From: Vreelandella boliviensis LC1 | Lineage (GTDB): Bacteria; Pseudomonadota; Gammaproteobacteria; Pseudomonadales; Halomonadaceae | NCBI RefSeq assembly: GCF_000236035.1 | Contig: NZ_JH393257.1 | Span: 776,982 to 840,981, forward strand | Direction of reading: 5' to 3' | Length of the DNA stretch: 64,000 nucleotides | In this document: piece by piece, positions 25,700 through 36,321 of the stretch | Numbering within the stretch: position 1 is the stretch's first letter | How the letters are laid out: each line of letters begins with the position of its first letter | The notes under the pieces: generated by a model | Told to the model about the DNA's origin: nothing | Database searches by the model: none | The model's input: the letters and a program-made list of their open reading frames with translations, nothing else | Translations under genes and position numbers: made by a program

Positions 25700-27253
25700 A
25701 TGCCCACGGATATTTCGCTCCCCATTGCCACCTCTGCCGCTGAGGCAGACAGCGGTGCTCCGCAGCGCTTCGCCGCTATAGACCTGGGATCCAACAGCTT
25801 TCACCTACTGGTGGCCAACTACCAGCATGAACGCCTACAGGTGGTTGCCCGCTTGGGTGAAAAGGTGCAGCTAGCCGCGGGTTTAGACGATGATGGCCTG
25901 CTCAGCGAAGAGGCGATGCAGCGCGCGCTGGACTGTCTGGGCCGCTTTGCGCCGTTTTTAAGCGACATTACCAATGCCAATTTGCGTATTGTCGGCACTA
26001 ACGCACTGCGCGATGCTGATAATAGCCAAGCGTTTATCGAGCGCGCCGAGGCTCAGTTAGGTCACGCCATCGAGATTATTGCTGGCCGCGAAGAGGCCCG
26101 CCTGATTTACTTAGGTGCCGCCCACGCGCTGGCCGAAAATGGCCGCCGATTAATCGTCGACATTGGTGGCGGTTCGACCGAATTTATTATTGGCGAAGCC
26201 TTCGAGCCCAGAGCGCTGGAAAGCCTGCGCATGGGCTGCGTGACCTTTTCTCGACGCTTCTTCCCCGACGGCGAGTTAAACGAAAAACGCATGCGCCGCG
26301 CTGAGCTTGCCGCCCTTTCGGAGCTCGCCAATATTCAGCGTCCTTACCAGCGCCTGGGCTGGGATGACCCCGTAGGTTCAAGCGGCACGATCAAGGCCGC
26401 TGCCAGCGTGCTGTATGCTCACGGCGATACGCCCCACGAGGGAGTTATCACACGTGGCGGTTTGAAGAAGCTGCGCGAACGGCTGCTAAAGTGTAAGCAG
26501 TTGGATAAAGTCGCGCTGGATGGCCTCAAAGCCGACCGCGCCAAAGTCTTCCCGGCGGGCATTGCCATTCTTGGTGCGATTTTCGAAGCCTTTGATTTAA
26601 CCCAGATGCGCTTTGCCGATGGCGCTCTGCGCGAAGGCGTGCTCTACGACATGGCCGGGCGCAATACCGCAGAAGACTCGCGCTCGAAAAGCCTGGAGTC
26701 GCTGCAGCGCACCTATGATGTTGATACCCGCCAAGGGTTCAATGTCGCAGACACCGCCGAGCGTTTGTTTAATCAGGTACACCATGCCTGGTCGCTAAAC
26801 CTTGATCAAGGGCGCTATTTGCAATGGGCCAGCCATGTGCACGAAATCGGCCTGGCGATCTCCCACAGCCAGTTTCATCGCCACGGTGCCTACTTGCTTG
26901 AGCACTCCGACCTTGCTGGTTTTTCACGCCCTGAACAGCGGCAGCTGGCGTTTTTAGTACGCGCCCATCGCCGCAAATTCCCGCTCAAAGAGTGGCAGGC
27001 CCTGCCCAATGCGCAGCATGCGATCACCCAGAAGCTCGCCCGGCTACTGCGTTTAGCCGTTCTACTCAACCATTCGCGCCCAGAAAGCGCCCCACCGCTA
27101 CCGGAAATAAGCGCTGACAGCGATAGCTTGACGATCACGCTGCCTGCCAGCGATGAACCCACCCTACTGAGTACTGACTTGGAGCAGGAGCAGGCGTTTA
27201 TGGAAGCTGCCGGTTTTAAGCTGATCATTAAGCAGGCGAAGTCATACGGGTAA
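25700..27253 (+). CDS. ppx: Exopolyphosphatase
   Basis: Ppx/GppA-family phosphatase of 517 residues that releases phosphate from the ends of polyphosphate. The actin-like fold signatures are IDLGSNSFHLLV near the N-terminus, VDIGGGSTEFI (phosphate-binding), and GSSGTIKAAASV; the C-terminal HD-like region includes WASHVHEIGLAISH. Length matches E. coli Ppx (513). The ATG at 25700 is preferred over 25694 because AAGGA (25689-25693) leaves a proper six-base gap only for the former. No ppk gene is in the window. The 3' end overlaps the convergent tilS by 26 bases. Confidence 0.95.
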   Translation: MPTDISLPIATSAAEADSGAPQRFAAIDLGSNSFHLLVANYQHERLQVVARLGEKVQLAAGLDDDGLLSEEAMQRALDCLGRFAPFLSDITNANLRIVGTNALRDADNSQAFIERAEAQLGHAIEIIAGREEARLIYLGAAHALAENGRRLIVDIGGGSTEFIIGEAFEPRALESLRMGCVTFSRRFFPDGELNEKRMRRAELAALSELANIQRPYQRLGWDDPVGSSGTIKAAASVLYAHGDTPHEGVITRGGLKKLRERLLKCKQLDKVALDGLKADRAKVFPAGIAILGAIFEAFDLTQMRFADGALREGVLYDMAGRNTAEDSRSKSLESLQRTYDVDTRQGFNVADTAERLFNQVHHAWSLNLDQGRYLQWASHVHEIGLAISHSQFHRHGAYLLEHSDLAGFSRPEQRQLAFLVRAHRRKFPLKEWQALPNAQHAITQKLARLLRLAVLLNHSRPESAPPLPEISADSDSLTITLPASDEPTLLSTDLEQEQAFMEAAGFKLIIKQAKSYG

Positions 27254-28526
27254 AAAAGACGCTCTCTGCCTGCCATAGCAGCTGAGCAGGGGGGCAAATC
27301 ACCCCAATACACGCCTCATTTTGCATGATGACCACCAGCCGCTCACGTTCCCAGGGCGGCATATCTGCCTCTTGTAGCAGCCGCTTGAGATCGCGTCGCC
27401 CTCGTTTGGGCAGTTGAATAACCTCCCCACCTTGTCGCCAGGTCGCTCTTAGTACTTGAGAGTGCGGCTGAAATGATGCCACCTGCCAACCTAGCGGCCC
27501 AATGGGCGTCTCCAGCGGCGTTTGACCATCCCAGCTAGCCTCCCAAGGCGGCAGCGGTTCAAGAGGTTGAAGCAAATAGAGCCGCTGGCGCCATAGACGC
27601 GCCTGCGCCCCCGGCCACTCAACGCACACCTCAGCATCGGCTTTGGCTGTTAGTTGATCTAGAAGGCTCTCTAAACGCTTCTGCGGCGGCGTTGGCAAAC
27701 CCTGCTGCTGGCAAAAGGTGCGCACCAGCAGCCGCTGGCGGGGACGGGAGCGCTGTCTAAGTGCGCGCGCATCTACCTGCCCTTCTCCGGTGAAGAGCTC
27801 TGTTAGCTCGGCAGCTAAATACTCACTAAGCACCACATCTGCTTCACTGGCATGGGCAGCGCTATTCGCCAGCGCAGTCTCTGCCGCCGGCCAGCGCTCG
27901 CGCATCGCGGGTAGTAGCCGGTGACGCAGGCGGTTGCGATCAAAGCGAATATCTTGATTGGTGGGGTCTTCGCACCAGCGCAACTCAAGTAGCTCAGCCG
28001 CGGCTTCAAGTTCAGCTCGGCGCACAGTGAGCCAGGGGCGCACCAGGGAGATGCTATGAGCCTCACGCTGGTAGGGCATACCGGCCAAGCCGCGTAGTCC
28101 GCTGCCGCGCAGAGCGGCGAGCAGAAAGGTTTCCGCCTGATCGTCCTGATGCTGGGCCAGCCAAAGGGTGTCACCCGCAGGAATGGTCGCGAAGAAGGCC
28201 TCATAGCGAGCGTTGCGGGCGGCGCCTTCGATGCCTTCGCCCTGGGCATCTACCGCCACATTGACCACTGTCAGCGGCACGTTTAAACGCTCGCACATAT
28301 CTCGGCAGTGCGCTTCGAACGTCTGCGCTGCCGCCTGCAGGCCGTGGTTGATGTGGATTGCCCGCAAGTGACGGCCTGCTTGCTCGCAGACCTGTGCGGC
28401 TAACGCGAGCAGTAGACAGGAGTCTAGACCGCCTGAGAGTGCCACCCAAATAGAGCGCCCCGGCGGGGTTTCCGCCAGGGCGTCGTTGAGTAAGCCTTGC
28501 AGCAAATTAAGCGGCTGGGGCGCCAT
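27228..28526 (-). CDS. tilS: tRNA(Ile)-lysidine synthetase
   Basis: ATP-dependent ligase that adds lysine to C34 of tRNA-Ile(CAU), changing its codon reading to AUA and its charging to Ile. The N-type ATP pyrophosphatase motif SGGLDS lies at about residues 31-36, and the tRNA-binding segments DDQAETFLL and GLAGM follow; the C-terminal TilS domain is present ([23 protein letters not shown]). Length 432 matches E. coli TilS. Its start lies within the end of accA (20-base overlap), so the two are co-transcribed. Its end overlaps ppx on the opposite strand. Confidence 0.94.
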   Translation of the reverse strand: MAPQPLNLLQGLLNDALAETPPGRSIWVALSGGLDSCLLLALAAQVCEQAGRHLRAIHINHGLQAAAQTFEAHCRDMCERLNVPLTVVNVAVDAQGEGIEGAARNARYEAFFATIPAGDTLWLAQHQDDQAETFLLAALRGSGLRGLAGMPYQREAHSISLVRPWLTVRRAELEAAAELLELRWCEDPTNQDIRFDRNRLRHRLLPAMRERWPAAETALANSAAHASEADVVLSEYLAAELTELFTGEGQVDARALRQRSRPRQRLLVRTFCQQQGLPTPPQKRLESLLDQLTAKADAEVCVEWPGAQARLWRQRLYLLQPLEPLPPWEASWDGQTPLETPIGPLGWQVASFQPHSQVLRATWRQGGEVIQLPKRGRRDLKRLLQEADMPPWERERLVVIMQNEACIGVICPPAQLLWQAESVFFTRMTSPA

Positions 28527-29463
28527 AGCTCATTAAACGCTTATAGCGACGCTCTAGCAGCGCGTCGGTGTCCATCGCCTGCAAACGCTCCAGACTGGCG
28601 GTAAGCGCCTCTTTGACCCGTTCAGCGGTGGTGAGCGGGTGGCGGTGGGAGCCACCGAGCGGCTCCTTTATCAGCGAGTCGACAAAACCCAGCTCTTTTA
28701 AGCGTTCCGCGGTAATGCCCATGGCCTGAGCGGCGTCAGAGGCTTTGGTAGCGCTCTTCCACAGAATCGAGGCGCAGCCTTCCGGCGAGATCACCGAGTA
28801 GGTGGAATACTGCAGCATTTGCAATTCATCGCACACACCAATGGCCAACGCGCCGCCGGAGCCGCCCTCGCCCACCACGGTGGAGATAATTGGTGTTTTC
28901 AGTCGCGACATAACCGCCAAGTTATAGGCAATCGCTTCAGACTGGCCGCGCTCTTCCGCGTCGATTCCGGGATAAGCCCCTGGGGTATCGATAAAGGTCA
29001 GGATCGGCATCTTAAAGCGCTCGGCCATTTCCATTAGACGGCACGCTTTGCGGTAGCCTTCCGGGCGCGGCATACCGAAGTTACGACGTACTTTCTCTTT
29101 TACATCGCGGCCTTTTTGATGACCAATGACCATCACCGGCGAGTCGTTCAACCGTGCAATGCCACCGACTAGCGCAGCATCATCGGCGAAATTGCGGTCG
29201 CCGTGTAACTCGTCAAAGTCGGTGAAGATGTGTTCGAGATAGTCCAGCGTATAGGGTCGCTGGGGGTGACGAGATATTTGAGAAACCTGCCAGGGAGTCA
29301 AATCCTTGAAGATCGATTCCGTCAGCTTACGGCTTTTCTCTTCCAGCCGAGCAATCTCGTCGGAAAGGTTCACTTGGCTATCAGAGCTGACCAAACGCAG
29401 CTCTTCAATTTTTGCCTGGAGTTCGGCAATGGGCTGTTCAAAATCGAGATAATTAGGATTCAT
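28507..29463 (-). CDS. accA: Acetyl-CoA carboxylase carboxyltransferase subunit alpha
   Basis: Half of the carboxyltransferase that moves CO2 from biotin to acetyl-CoA, making malonyl-CoA for fatty acid synthesis. The 318-residue protein (E. coli 319) shows the family start [20 protein letters not shown] and the crotonase-fold oxyanion region [16 protein letters not shown] frame extends ten residues upstream ([10 protein letters not shown]), but the ATG at 29463 matches the family start. It lies between dnaE and tilS, the order conserved in gammaproteobacteria. The partner AccD is not in the window. Confidence 0.97.
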   Translation of the reverse strand: MNPNYLDFEQPIAELQAKIEELRLVSSDSQVNLSDEIARLEEKSRKLTESIFKDLTPWQVSQISRHPQRPYTLDYLEHIFTDFDELHGDRNFADDAALVGGIARLNDSPVMVIGHQKGRDVKEKVRRNFGMPRPEGYRKACRLMEMAERFKMPILTFIDTPGAYPGIDAEERGQSEAIAYNLAVMSRLKTPIISTVVGEGGSGGALAIGVCDELQMLQYSTYSVISPEGCASILWKSATKASDAAQAMGITAERLKELGFVDSLIKEPLGGSHRHPLTTAERVKEALTASLERLQAMDTDALLERRYKRLMSYGAPAA

Positions 29464-29581
29464 CGGCTCTGCCTGGTCAAAATAAGCATGCATATGTGTG
29501 TAGAGAGTATAAAGAGCATTATCGCACCCTGACCCTGCTGCGCAAGGTGGGTGCTCGCCCGTTTACCCGTTAACGATACTT

Positions 29582-32500
29582 TTAACGATAACGCAGTTGA
29601 ACGCCTGCCTGGCCCTGCACATCCCGTAGCGCCAGCAGTAAATCGTCGCTCGGCGCGACTTTCCACTCATCGGCGAGCTCCAACCACGCGACGGCTGCCG
29701 GGTGTCGGTACTGCAGGCGCACCGGCAAGCCCTCCTGATCGCGATACGGCGTCAGGCTGTCGCGCAGGGTTTCAATTAAACGACCATTGATCTGCCCCGC
29801 GTCCAGCGCCAGCTCCACGGCTTGGCCGTAGCGAATGCGCGCCGTCACCATCGGCGTGACGTCTTTACCGCGCAGGCGCAGGCCACCAGAGAATTCATCG
29901 CTGGAGACTTCGCCCTCTACGATGAGCACCTGATCAGCTTCAATCTGACCGCGTAGCTGCTCGAATAACTCCCCAAACAGCGAAGCTTCAATACGCCCGG
30001 TGCGGTCATCCAAGGTGATAAACGCCATGGTATCGCCGCGTTTGGACTTCATAGTGCGTACGCCGACGACTAGCCCTGCAACGCGCTGGGGATCGCGGGA
30101 CGGTTTTAAATCGCTGATCCGCGTCGACACAAAGCGCTTTAATTCCCGCTCGTACTCGTCGATTGGGTGACCCGTGAGGTAGAGCCCCAGGGTGTCTTTC
30201 TCTCCGGAGAGGCGCTCGCGGTCGGTCCACTCACGGGCGTTGATATATTCGGCGTAAACGTTACTGTCGCCCTCACCGGCCTCTTCGTCGGCGCTAAACG
30301 CGTCGCCGAACATATCCAGCATGCCCAGATTTTGATTGGCGTGATTCTGTGCCGCCGCTTTTAACGCGTCTTCCATCGCAGCAAACAGCACTGCGCGGTT
30401 GGGGCCAATGGTATCCAGCGCGCCGGAGCGGATCAGCGCCTCAAGGGTGCGCTTATTCATTCGCTTGGGATCGATACGCCGACAAAAATCGAAGATATCC
30501 TTGAATGGGCCGTCTGCCTCACGGGCTTCGACAATGGCGCCAATCGGGCCTTCGCCCACACCACGAATCGCACCGAGCCCATAAACCACTCGAGCATCGG
30601 TATCGACGGTGAATTTGTAGCCACCCACGTTGACGTTTGGCGGGGTCACCGTGAGTCTGAGGTTGCGACACTCCTCAATCAGCGGCACCACTTTATCCAG
30701 GTTGTCCATTTCCGTGGACATAACCGCGGCCATAAAGGGCCCCGGATAGTGGGATTTCAGCCACGCGGTTTGGTAAGACACCAGCGCGTAGGCAGCCGAG
30801 TGCGATTTGTTAAAACCGTAACCGGCGAATTTTTCTACCAGGTCAAAGATGTTACCGGCCAGGTCTTTATCGATGCCGTTGGCGGCGCAACCCTCCATAA
30901 AGCCGTCGCGCTGCTTGGCCATCTCTTCGGGTTTTTTCTTACCCATGGCACGGCGCAGCATATCCGCTTGGCCGAGGCTGTAGCCCGCCATGACCTGAGC
31001 GATCTGCATGACCTGCTCTTGGTAAAGAATGATGCCGTAGGTAGGCGCCAACACTGGTTTCAACAGTTCGTGCTGGTAATCCGGATGTGGATAAGAGACT
31101 TCGGCTCGGCCGTGCTTACGGTTGATAAAGTCGTCGACCATGCCCGACTGCAAAGGGCCTGGGCGAAACAGCGCCACCAGGGCGATCATATCGTCCAGGG
31201 AATCGGGCAGCAGGCGCTTGATCAGTTCCTTCATACCCCGGGATTCGAGCTGGAACACCGCCGTGGTTTCAGCGCGCTTGAGCATCTCAAAGGTGGGCGC
31301 GTCGTCCAGCGGGATGCTCTCGATATTGAGCGGCCCCTGACCGTTAACGCTGCGAACTTTATCGACCATCTCCAGCGCCCAGTCGATAATCGTCAGCGTG
31401 CGCAGGCCCAGGAAGTCAAACTTGACCAGCCCGGCCTCTTCGATATCGTTTTTATCGAACTGCACCACCAGGCCAGAGCCATCTTCATCGCAGAGCAGCG
31501 GTGAGAAGTCGGTCAATTTGGTGGGGGCAATCACCACGCCACCAGCGTGCTTACCGGTGCCTCGGGTGGTGCCCTCCAACTTGAGCGCCATCTCCCAGAT
31601 CTCTTCGGCCTCTTCGTCGTTGCCGATAAACTCTTTGAGCGCAGGTTCCTGCTCAATCGCCTTGGCCAGGGTCATGCCCACTTCAAAGGGAATCAGCTTG
31701 GAGAGCTTGTCGCCCAGCGAATAAGGCCGCCCCTGGGCGCGGGCCACGTCACGCACCACGGCCTTGGCCGCCATGGTACCAAAGGTGACGATCTGGGAGA
31801 CCGCGTTACGCCCGTAGCGCTCGGCCACGTACTCAATGACCTTATCGCGTTTCTCCATGCAGAAGTCGACGTCAAAGTCGGGCATCGAGACACGCTCGGG
31901 GTTCAGAAAGCGCTCGAACAGCAGATCGTAGCCAATCGGATCCAGATCGGTGATCTTTTGCGCATAGGCCACCAGCGAACCAGCACCGGAACCGCGACCC
32001 GGACCTACCGGTACGCTGTTGTCCTTGGCCCACTGGATAAAGTCCATCACGATCAGGAAGTAGCCAGGAAAGCCCATCTGGATAATAACGTTGAGCTCGA
32101 ACTCCAGCCGGTCGCGGTAGCGCTGATCAATCGTCTGGTACTCTTCGCTATCGCGAGGGTAGCGCTCCGCGGGAAACAGAAAATCCAACCGCTCGGTTAA
32201 GCCGTCATGGGATACTTTGCGGAAGAACTCATCCTGGGTCATGCCTTCGGGAATGCCGAACTCGGGCAGGAAAATCTCGCCCAAGCGCACGTTAACGCTG
32301 CAGCGCTCGGCGATCATTACGCTGTTTTCCAGCGCTTCGGGAATATCTGAGAACAGCGCCGCCATCTCATCGGGGCTTTTTAAGTACTGCTCTTCGGTGT
32401 AGCGACGTTCGCGGCGCGGGTCGTCCAGCGCCTTGCCTTCACCGATGGCGACGCGGGTCTCGTGGGCCCAATAATCGTCGCGCTCAAGAAAGCGCACATC

Positions 32501-33097
32501 ATTGGTCGCCACTACTGGCGTGCCTGTTTCAATGGCCAGCTTGACGCTGGCGTGAACACACGCCTCTTCTAGCGGCCGACCGGTACGCACCAGTTCTAAG
32601 TAAAAACGCTCGGGAAATGCCGCCTGCCACTCCTGGAGGAGTACTCGTGCGTCCTGTTCGTGGTCAGACAACAGGTGGCGGCCAATCTCGCCCTCACGCG
32701 CGCCGGAGAGTGCGATCAAGCCTTCGTTCTGTTCAAGCACCCACTGCTTATCCAGAATGGCTCGCCCCTGGCGCTGGCCATGGGTCCAGCCCTTGGAAAT
32801 AAGCTCGGTCAGGTTGCGATAGCCAACGTCGTTCATTGCCAGCAGCGTTAGCCGGTAGGGGTGGGCCTCGTCATGGGGATTCTGGAGCCATAAGTCGCTG
32901 CCAATAATCGGCTTCAACCCCGCCCCCTGGGCGGCTTTGTAGAACTTCACCAAGCCAAACAGGTTGGTTTCATCGGTCAAGGCCAGCGCCGGCATCGCCC
33001 GTTCAGCCGTGGTGCTGACCAGCGACTTGAGCTTCACTAAGCCATCGACCAGGGAATATTCACTGTGCAAACGTAAATGAACGAACGGAACCGTCAT
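29582..33097 (-). CDS. dnaE: DNA polymerase III alpha subunit
   Basis: Catalytic subunit of the replicative polymerase, 1171 residues (E. coli 1160). The N-terminal PHP domain begins FVHLRLHSEYSLVDG. The catalytic aspartates are in MPDFDVDFCMEKRD near residue 400, and PGRGSGAGSLVAYA precedes them. The tandem helix-hairpin-helix, OB-fold (VAGLVVGVRTMKSKRGDTMAF) and C-terminal tau-binding region follow. The gene is 38 bp downstream of rnhB and 118 bp upstream of accA, all transcribed together. Confidence 0.98.
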   Translation of the reverse strand: MTVPFVHLRLHSEYSLVDGLVKLKSLVSTTAERAMPALALTDETNLFGLVKFYKAAQGAGLKPIIGSDLWLQNPHDEAHPYRLTLLAMNDVGYRNLTELISKGWTHGQRQGRAILDKQWVLEQNEGLIALSGAREGEIGRHLLSDHEQDARVLLQEWQAAFPERFYLELVRTGRPLEEACVHASVKLAIETGTPVVATNDVRFLERDDYWAHETRVAIGEGKALDDPRRERRYTEEQYLKSPDEMAALFSDIPEALENSVMIAERCSVNVRLGEIFLPEFGIPEGMTQDEFFRKVSHDGLTERLDFLFPAERYPRDSEEYQTIDQRYRDRLEFELNVIIQMGFPGYFLIVMDFIQWAKDNSVPVGPGRGSGAGSLVAYAQKITDLDPIGYDLLFERFLNPERVSMPDFDVDFCMEKRDKVIEYVAERYGRNAVSQIVTFGTMAAKAVVRDVARAQGRPYSLGDKLSKLIPFEVGMTLAKAIEQEPALKEFIGNDEEAEEIWEMALKLEGTTRGTGKHAGGVVIAPTKLTDFSPLLCDEDGSGLVVQFDKNDIEEAGLVKFDFLGLRTLTIIDWALEMVDKVRSVNGQGPLNIESIPLDDAPTFEMLKRAETTAVFQLESRGMKELIKRLLPDSLDDMIALVALFRPGPLQSGMVDDFINRKHGRAEVSYPHPDYQHELLKPVLAPTYGIILYQEQVMQIAQVMAGYSLGQADMLRRAMGKKKPEEMAKQRDGFMEGCAANGIDKDLAGNIFDLVEKFAGYGFNKSHSAAYALVSYQTAWLKSHYPGPFMAAVMSTEMDNLDKVVPLIEECRNLRLTVTPPNVNVGGYKFTVDTDARVVYGLGAIRGVGEGPIGAIVEAREADGPFKDIFDFCRRIDPKRMNKRTLEALIRSGALDTIGPNRAVLFAAMEDALKAAAQNHANQNLGMLDMFGDAFSADEEAGEGDSNVYAEYINAREWTDRERLSGEKDTLGLYLTGHPIDEYERELKRFVSTRISDLKPSRDPQRVAGLVVGVRTMKSKRGDTMAFITLDDRTGRIEASLFGELFEQLRGQIEADQVLIVEGEVSSDEFSGGLRLRGKDVTPMVTARIRYGQAVELALDAGQINGRLIETLRDSLTPYRDQEGLPVRLQYRHPAAVAWLELADEWKVAPSDDLLLALRDVQGQAGVQLRYR

Positions 33098-33135
33098 GGG
33101 ACTCTCAGCAAAACGCTAGATGAAGAAAAAGTACG

Positions 33136-33783
33136 TTAAAGCAGCGCCAACTGACGCTGCACCGGCGCGAAGCTACGACGATGTTCGGTAAGTGGCCCGT
33201 GAGCTTCAAGCGCCGTCAGATGCTCTTTGGTCGGGTAGCCTTTATGGCGCGCAAAACCATACTCAGGATAGCACTCATCCAAGGCGACCATTTGCGCGTC
33301 GCGAGCGACCTTGGCCAAAATCGACGCCGCGGCGATGGCACAGTGGCGTGAATCGCCCTTCACCACGGCCTGACCGGGCAGTAGATGGCCAGGTAGTTTG
33401 TTGCCATCCACGAGTAGATATTCCGCCGCCGGTGCCAGCGCATCAATGGCTCGACGCATGGCCAAATGGGTGGCGTGGTAAATATTCAACGCATCCACTT
33501 CAGCAGCGCTGGCTTCTGCTACGGCAAAGGCTAACGCCCGCTCACGAATCTGGCTATCCAGTGCTTCACGCCTGCGCGCAGACAACTTTTTTGAATCGAT
33601 AAGACCGTCAATCGGCTGAGCGGGATCGAGAATTACCGCAGCGGCTACCACACTGCCTATCAGCGGCCCGCGGCCCACTTCATCAACCCCTGCCAGCCGC
33701 TCACCACAGTAGGCAATTTCTAATGGTGGAAAATCCTTGTGGTCGATCAACCAGGGATCAATGGCCATGCCGTTATTTACCAT
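33136..33783 (-). CDS. rnhB: Ribonuclease HII
   Basis: Endonuclease that cuts the RNA strand of RNA-DNA hybrids, including single ribonucleotides in DNA. The catalytic acidic residues lie in [20 protein letters not shown], and in [11 protein letters not shown] and [10 protein letters not shown] downstream. The ATG at 33783 ([12 protein letters not shown]) has GGAGG six bases upstream and overlaps the lpxB end by 11 bases; the ATG at 33768 is an alternative. A longer open frame up to 33942 is lpxB in another frame. With 215 residues it is slightly longer than E. coli RnhB (198). Confidence 0.95.
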   Translation of the reverse strand: MVNNGMAIDPWLIDHKDFPPLEIAYCGERLAGVDEVGRGPLIGSVVAAAVILDPAQPIDGLIDSKKLSARRREALDSQIRERALAFAVAEASAAEVDALNIYHATHLAMRRAIDALAPAAEYLLVDGNKLPGHLLPGQAVVKGDSRHCAIAAASILAKVARDAQMVALDECYPEYGFARHKGYPTKEHLTALEAHGPLTEHRRSFAPVQRQLALL

Positions 33784-34948
33784 CAGCGGCCTCCAGCGGC
33801 TGACCCGCGGCCAACAGGCTAATCGCCTCGGCGGCACGGCGGCTGGCGTTGCGCTGGAGCGTAGCATGCATCTCGGCAAAGCGTGCTTCCAAGTCATAGC
33901 GACCTGCCTCGTCCGCCAACATGGCACTGAGCTGGTCGGCAATCGCCGTGGGCGAGGCGTCGTCTTGGATTAGTTCAGGCACCAGCGTCTCCTGAGCGAT
34001 CAGGTTGGGCAGTGAGACCCATTGGGTTTTCACCATTCTTTTAGCCAGCCAGTGGGTAACCGGCGCCATCTTATAGGCCACCAGCATGGTGCGGTGACAC
34101 AGCATGGCTTCCAGCGCGGCGGTACCCGAGGCGAGCAGTACGATATCGCTTGCTACCATCGCTTCGCGGGCCTGACCATCTAGCAGCATAGTACGCTCGG
34201 CCAGCTGCGGGTAGTTGACCAGCAGCGCGCTAATTTCATCGCGGCGATCAGCGGTAGCCGCGGGAATCACCACGTGGAGCGCGGGGTGACGCTGGCAGAG
34301 CTGTTCGGCAGCGGCAAGAAAGGTGTCGCCCAAAAAACGAATTTCATTGGCCCGGGAGCCGGGCAACAGCGCCAACACCGGGCGATCAGGAGCCAACTCC
34401 AGGGCTTGACGGGTAGCGATACGGTCATTTTCCAGCGGCATTTCGTCGGCCAGGGGATGGCCCACAAAGGCGACGGGCACTCGATGTTCTCGATAGAAGG
34501 CGGCTTCAAACGGCAGCAGTGTCAGCATGCCATCTACCGACTTAGCGATGCCCTTTACCCGCCCCTGGCGCCATGCCCATACGGAAGGACTCACGTAGTG
34601 GGCGGTGGTAATGCCCGCTTCGCGGAGCTGGCGCTCCAGGCCTAAATTGAAATCAGGCGCATCGATACCCAGCATAATATCCGGCTGCCAGGCCAACGCT
34701 TCGGCTTTTAGGGTGCGCCGTACACGGATTAGCTCAGGGAGGTGCTTAAGCACCTCAACCAGCCCCATCACCGCGAGGGTCTCTAAAGGGAAGCGGCTCT
34801 CCATGCCTTCCGCCTGCATGCGCGGTCCGCCAATACCACGAAACTCGACGTCGGGATGGCGTGCTTTAAGTTCACGCATCAACCCAGCGCCAAGAATATC
34901 GCCGGAGAGTTCCCCGGCCACGAGGTAGACGCGTTGCAGGGTTATCAT
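33773..34948 (-). CDS. lpxB: Lipid-A-disaccharide synthase
   Basis: Glycosyltransferase of the lipid A pathway: joins UDP-2,3-diacylglucosamine and lipid X at the inner membrane. The protein starts [20 protein letters not shown] at ATG 34948 and has 391 residues; family motifs are [41 protein letters not shown] and [10 protein letters not shown]. The upstream in-frame extension to 35065 overlaps lpxA and is not like the family. The ribosome binding site is weak. It follows lpxA by 28 bp and overlaps rnhB. Confidence 0.96.
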   Translation of the reverse strand: MITLQRVYLVAGELSGDILGAGLMRELKARHPDVEFRGIGGPRMQAEGMESRFPLETLAVMGLVEVLKHLPELIRVRRTLKAEALAWQPDIMLGIDAPDFNLGLERQLREAGITTAHYVSPSVWAWRQGRVKGIAKSVDGMLTLLPFEAAFYREHRVPVAFVGHPLADEMPLENDRIATRQALELAPDRPVLALLPGSRANEIRFLGDTFLAAAEQLCQRHPALHVVIPAATADRRDEISALLVNYPQLAERTMLLDGQAREAMVASDIVLLASGTAALEAMLCHRTMLVAYKMAPVTHWLAKRMVKTQWVSLPNLIAQETLVPELIQDDASPTAIADQLSAMLADEAGRYDLEARFAEMHATLQRNASRRAAEAISLLAAGQPLEAADGK

Positions 34949-34976
34949 TGCGAGATCATCGGCGGTTAAGCATGGG

Positions 34977-35744
34977 TTAGCGGGTGATGCCGCGGGTAGA
35001 GCGCTCAATGGAGGCGGCAAAATGCTCGACTTCGGGTAGCTCAAAGTGGCTACGCATTTCGGCAAGCGCCTGCTCAGTGGTCAGCCCTTGGCGATAGACC
35101 ATCTTATAGGCGGCGGTTAAGGCATTAATCGCTTCGCGGCTAAAGCCACGGCGCTTTAAGCCCACCAGGTTAAGGCCACGCGCTTCGGCAGGGTTGCCAT
35201 TAATCATGATATAGGCGGGCGTATCTTTAGTGATAATCGAGCCACCACCGGCCATGGCGTGATCACCAAAATGGCAGAACTGGTGCACTGCCGCCAAACC
35301 ACCCAGAATGACATGATTGCCGACGGTGACATGGCCAGCCAGGGTGACCTGATTGGCCAAAATGCAGTCATTACCAATCACGCAGTCATGGCCGACATGA
35401 ACGTAGGCCATCAACAGGTTGCGCGAACCAATGGTGGTTTCACTACGATCCTGAACGGTGCCACGGTGAATCGTGGCGCCCTCGCGGATGACGTTATCGT
35501 CACCCATGACCAGCCGCGTGGGCTCGCCGGCGTATTTTTTGTCCTGGCAGTCTTCACCTACCGAGGCAAACTGAAAGATACGCGTGCGCTCTCCCAGCGT
35601 AGTAGGGCCTTTAACCACCACATGGGGGCCAATCACCGAGCCTGCACCGATCGTGACGTCGGGGCCGATGATACTAAAAGGGCCTACCTCAACGTCGTCG
35701 GCAAGGCGCGCCGTCGGGTCGACCAGTGCAGTAGGATGTATCAA
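34977..35744 (-). CDS. lpxA: UDP-N-acetylglucosamine acyltransferase
   Basis: First acyltransferase of lipid A synthesis, a trimeric left-handed beta-helix built of hexapeptide repeats. The sequence begins [13 protein letters not shown] and runs through repeats such as [17 protein letters not shown]; the catalytic His is in the region AYVHVGHDC. The likely start is a TTG at 35744, which overlaps the fabZ stop as TTGA and has AGGAAGG (five-base gap); a longer frame to ATG 35765 would be inside fabZ. This gives 255 residues (E. coli 262). The close coupling to fabZ is typical of this locus. Confidence 0.95.
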   Translation of the reverse strand: MIHPTALVDPTARLADDVEVGPFSIIGPDVTIGAGSVIGPHVVVKGPTTLGERTRIFQFASVGEDCQDKKYAGEPTRLVMGDDNVIREGATIHRGTVQDRSETTIGSRNLLMAYVHVGHDCVIGNDCILANQVTLAGHVTVGNHVILGGLAAVHQFCHFGDHAMAGGGSIITKDTPAYIMINGNPAEARGLNLVGLKRRGFSREAINALTAAYKMVYRQGLTTEQALAEMRSHFELPEVEHFAASIERSTRGITR

Positions 35745-36184
35745 GCCACCTTCCTCTCGGCACAAATAATTTCCGCTTCGCAGGCCAGCTCACCGTCAAC
35801 CGTGGCACGGCATGCAAATTTCCAAATACCGCGTTTACCTTTAATCACGTCGGCCTCTAAAGTGAGCTTGTCACCCGGCATTACCGGGCGTTTAAAACGC
35901 ACTTTGTCACTGCCGACCAGGTAGTAGACATAGCCATCAGCAGGTAGTTTATTGACCGTTTTAAAGCCGAGAATGCCGCATACCTGGGCCAATGCCTCAA
36001 TCACCAGCACGCCGGGCATAATCGGGTGATGCGGAAAATGGCCGTTAAAAAACGGCTCATTGATGCTGACATTCTTGTACGCAACGATGGATTCACCGAT
36101 GGCTAGTTCCGTTACTCGATCCACCAGCAAAAAAGGGTAGCGGTGGGGCAAGTACTCGCGAATTTCATTGATATCCATAACCAT
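35741..36184 (-). CDS. fabZ: 3-hydroxyacyl-ACP dehydratase FabZ
   Basis: Hot-dog-fold dehydratase of fatty acid elongation, 147 residues. The signature is [17 protein letters not shown] with its catalytic His, and [20 protein letters not shown] with the catalytic Glu. The ATG at 36184 follows GAGG with an eight-base gap; the ATG at 36178 (MDINEIRE) is a possible alternative. It lies between lpxD and lpxA, balancing 3-hydroxymyristoyl-ACP use between phospholipid and lipid A synthesis. Confidence 0.96.
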   Translation of the reverse strand: MVMDINEIREYLPHRYPFLLVDRVTELAIGESIVAYKNVSINEPFFNGHFPHHPIMPGVLVIEALAQVCGILGFKTVNKLPADGYVYYLVGSDKVRFKRPVMPGDKLTLEADVIKGKRGIWKFACRATVDGELACEAEIICAERKVA

Positions 36185-36321
36185 CGTAGCGACCTCTAAA
36201 ATAACAAAAGTACCTGATGACTCTCAGGTAAATACCAGCATGTCCGCTGGTGAAAAGGCTGTGGATTATACCCCGCTGCCATCTAGCCTCAAACCAGCAG
36301 CAGGTAAAACCAATTCAGCTA

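Noticed and set aside
25590..25800. Two minus-strand frames (68-73 codons) in the rho-ppx gap
   Set aside because: They overlap the ppx start and ribosome binding site and have no family features or ribosome binding sites.
30749..31504. 251-codon plus-strand frame antisense to dnaE
   Set aside because: Shadow frame within a certain gene.
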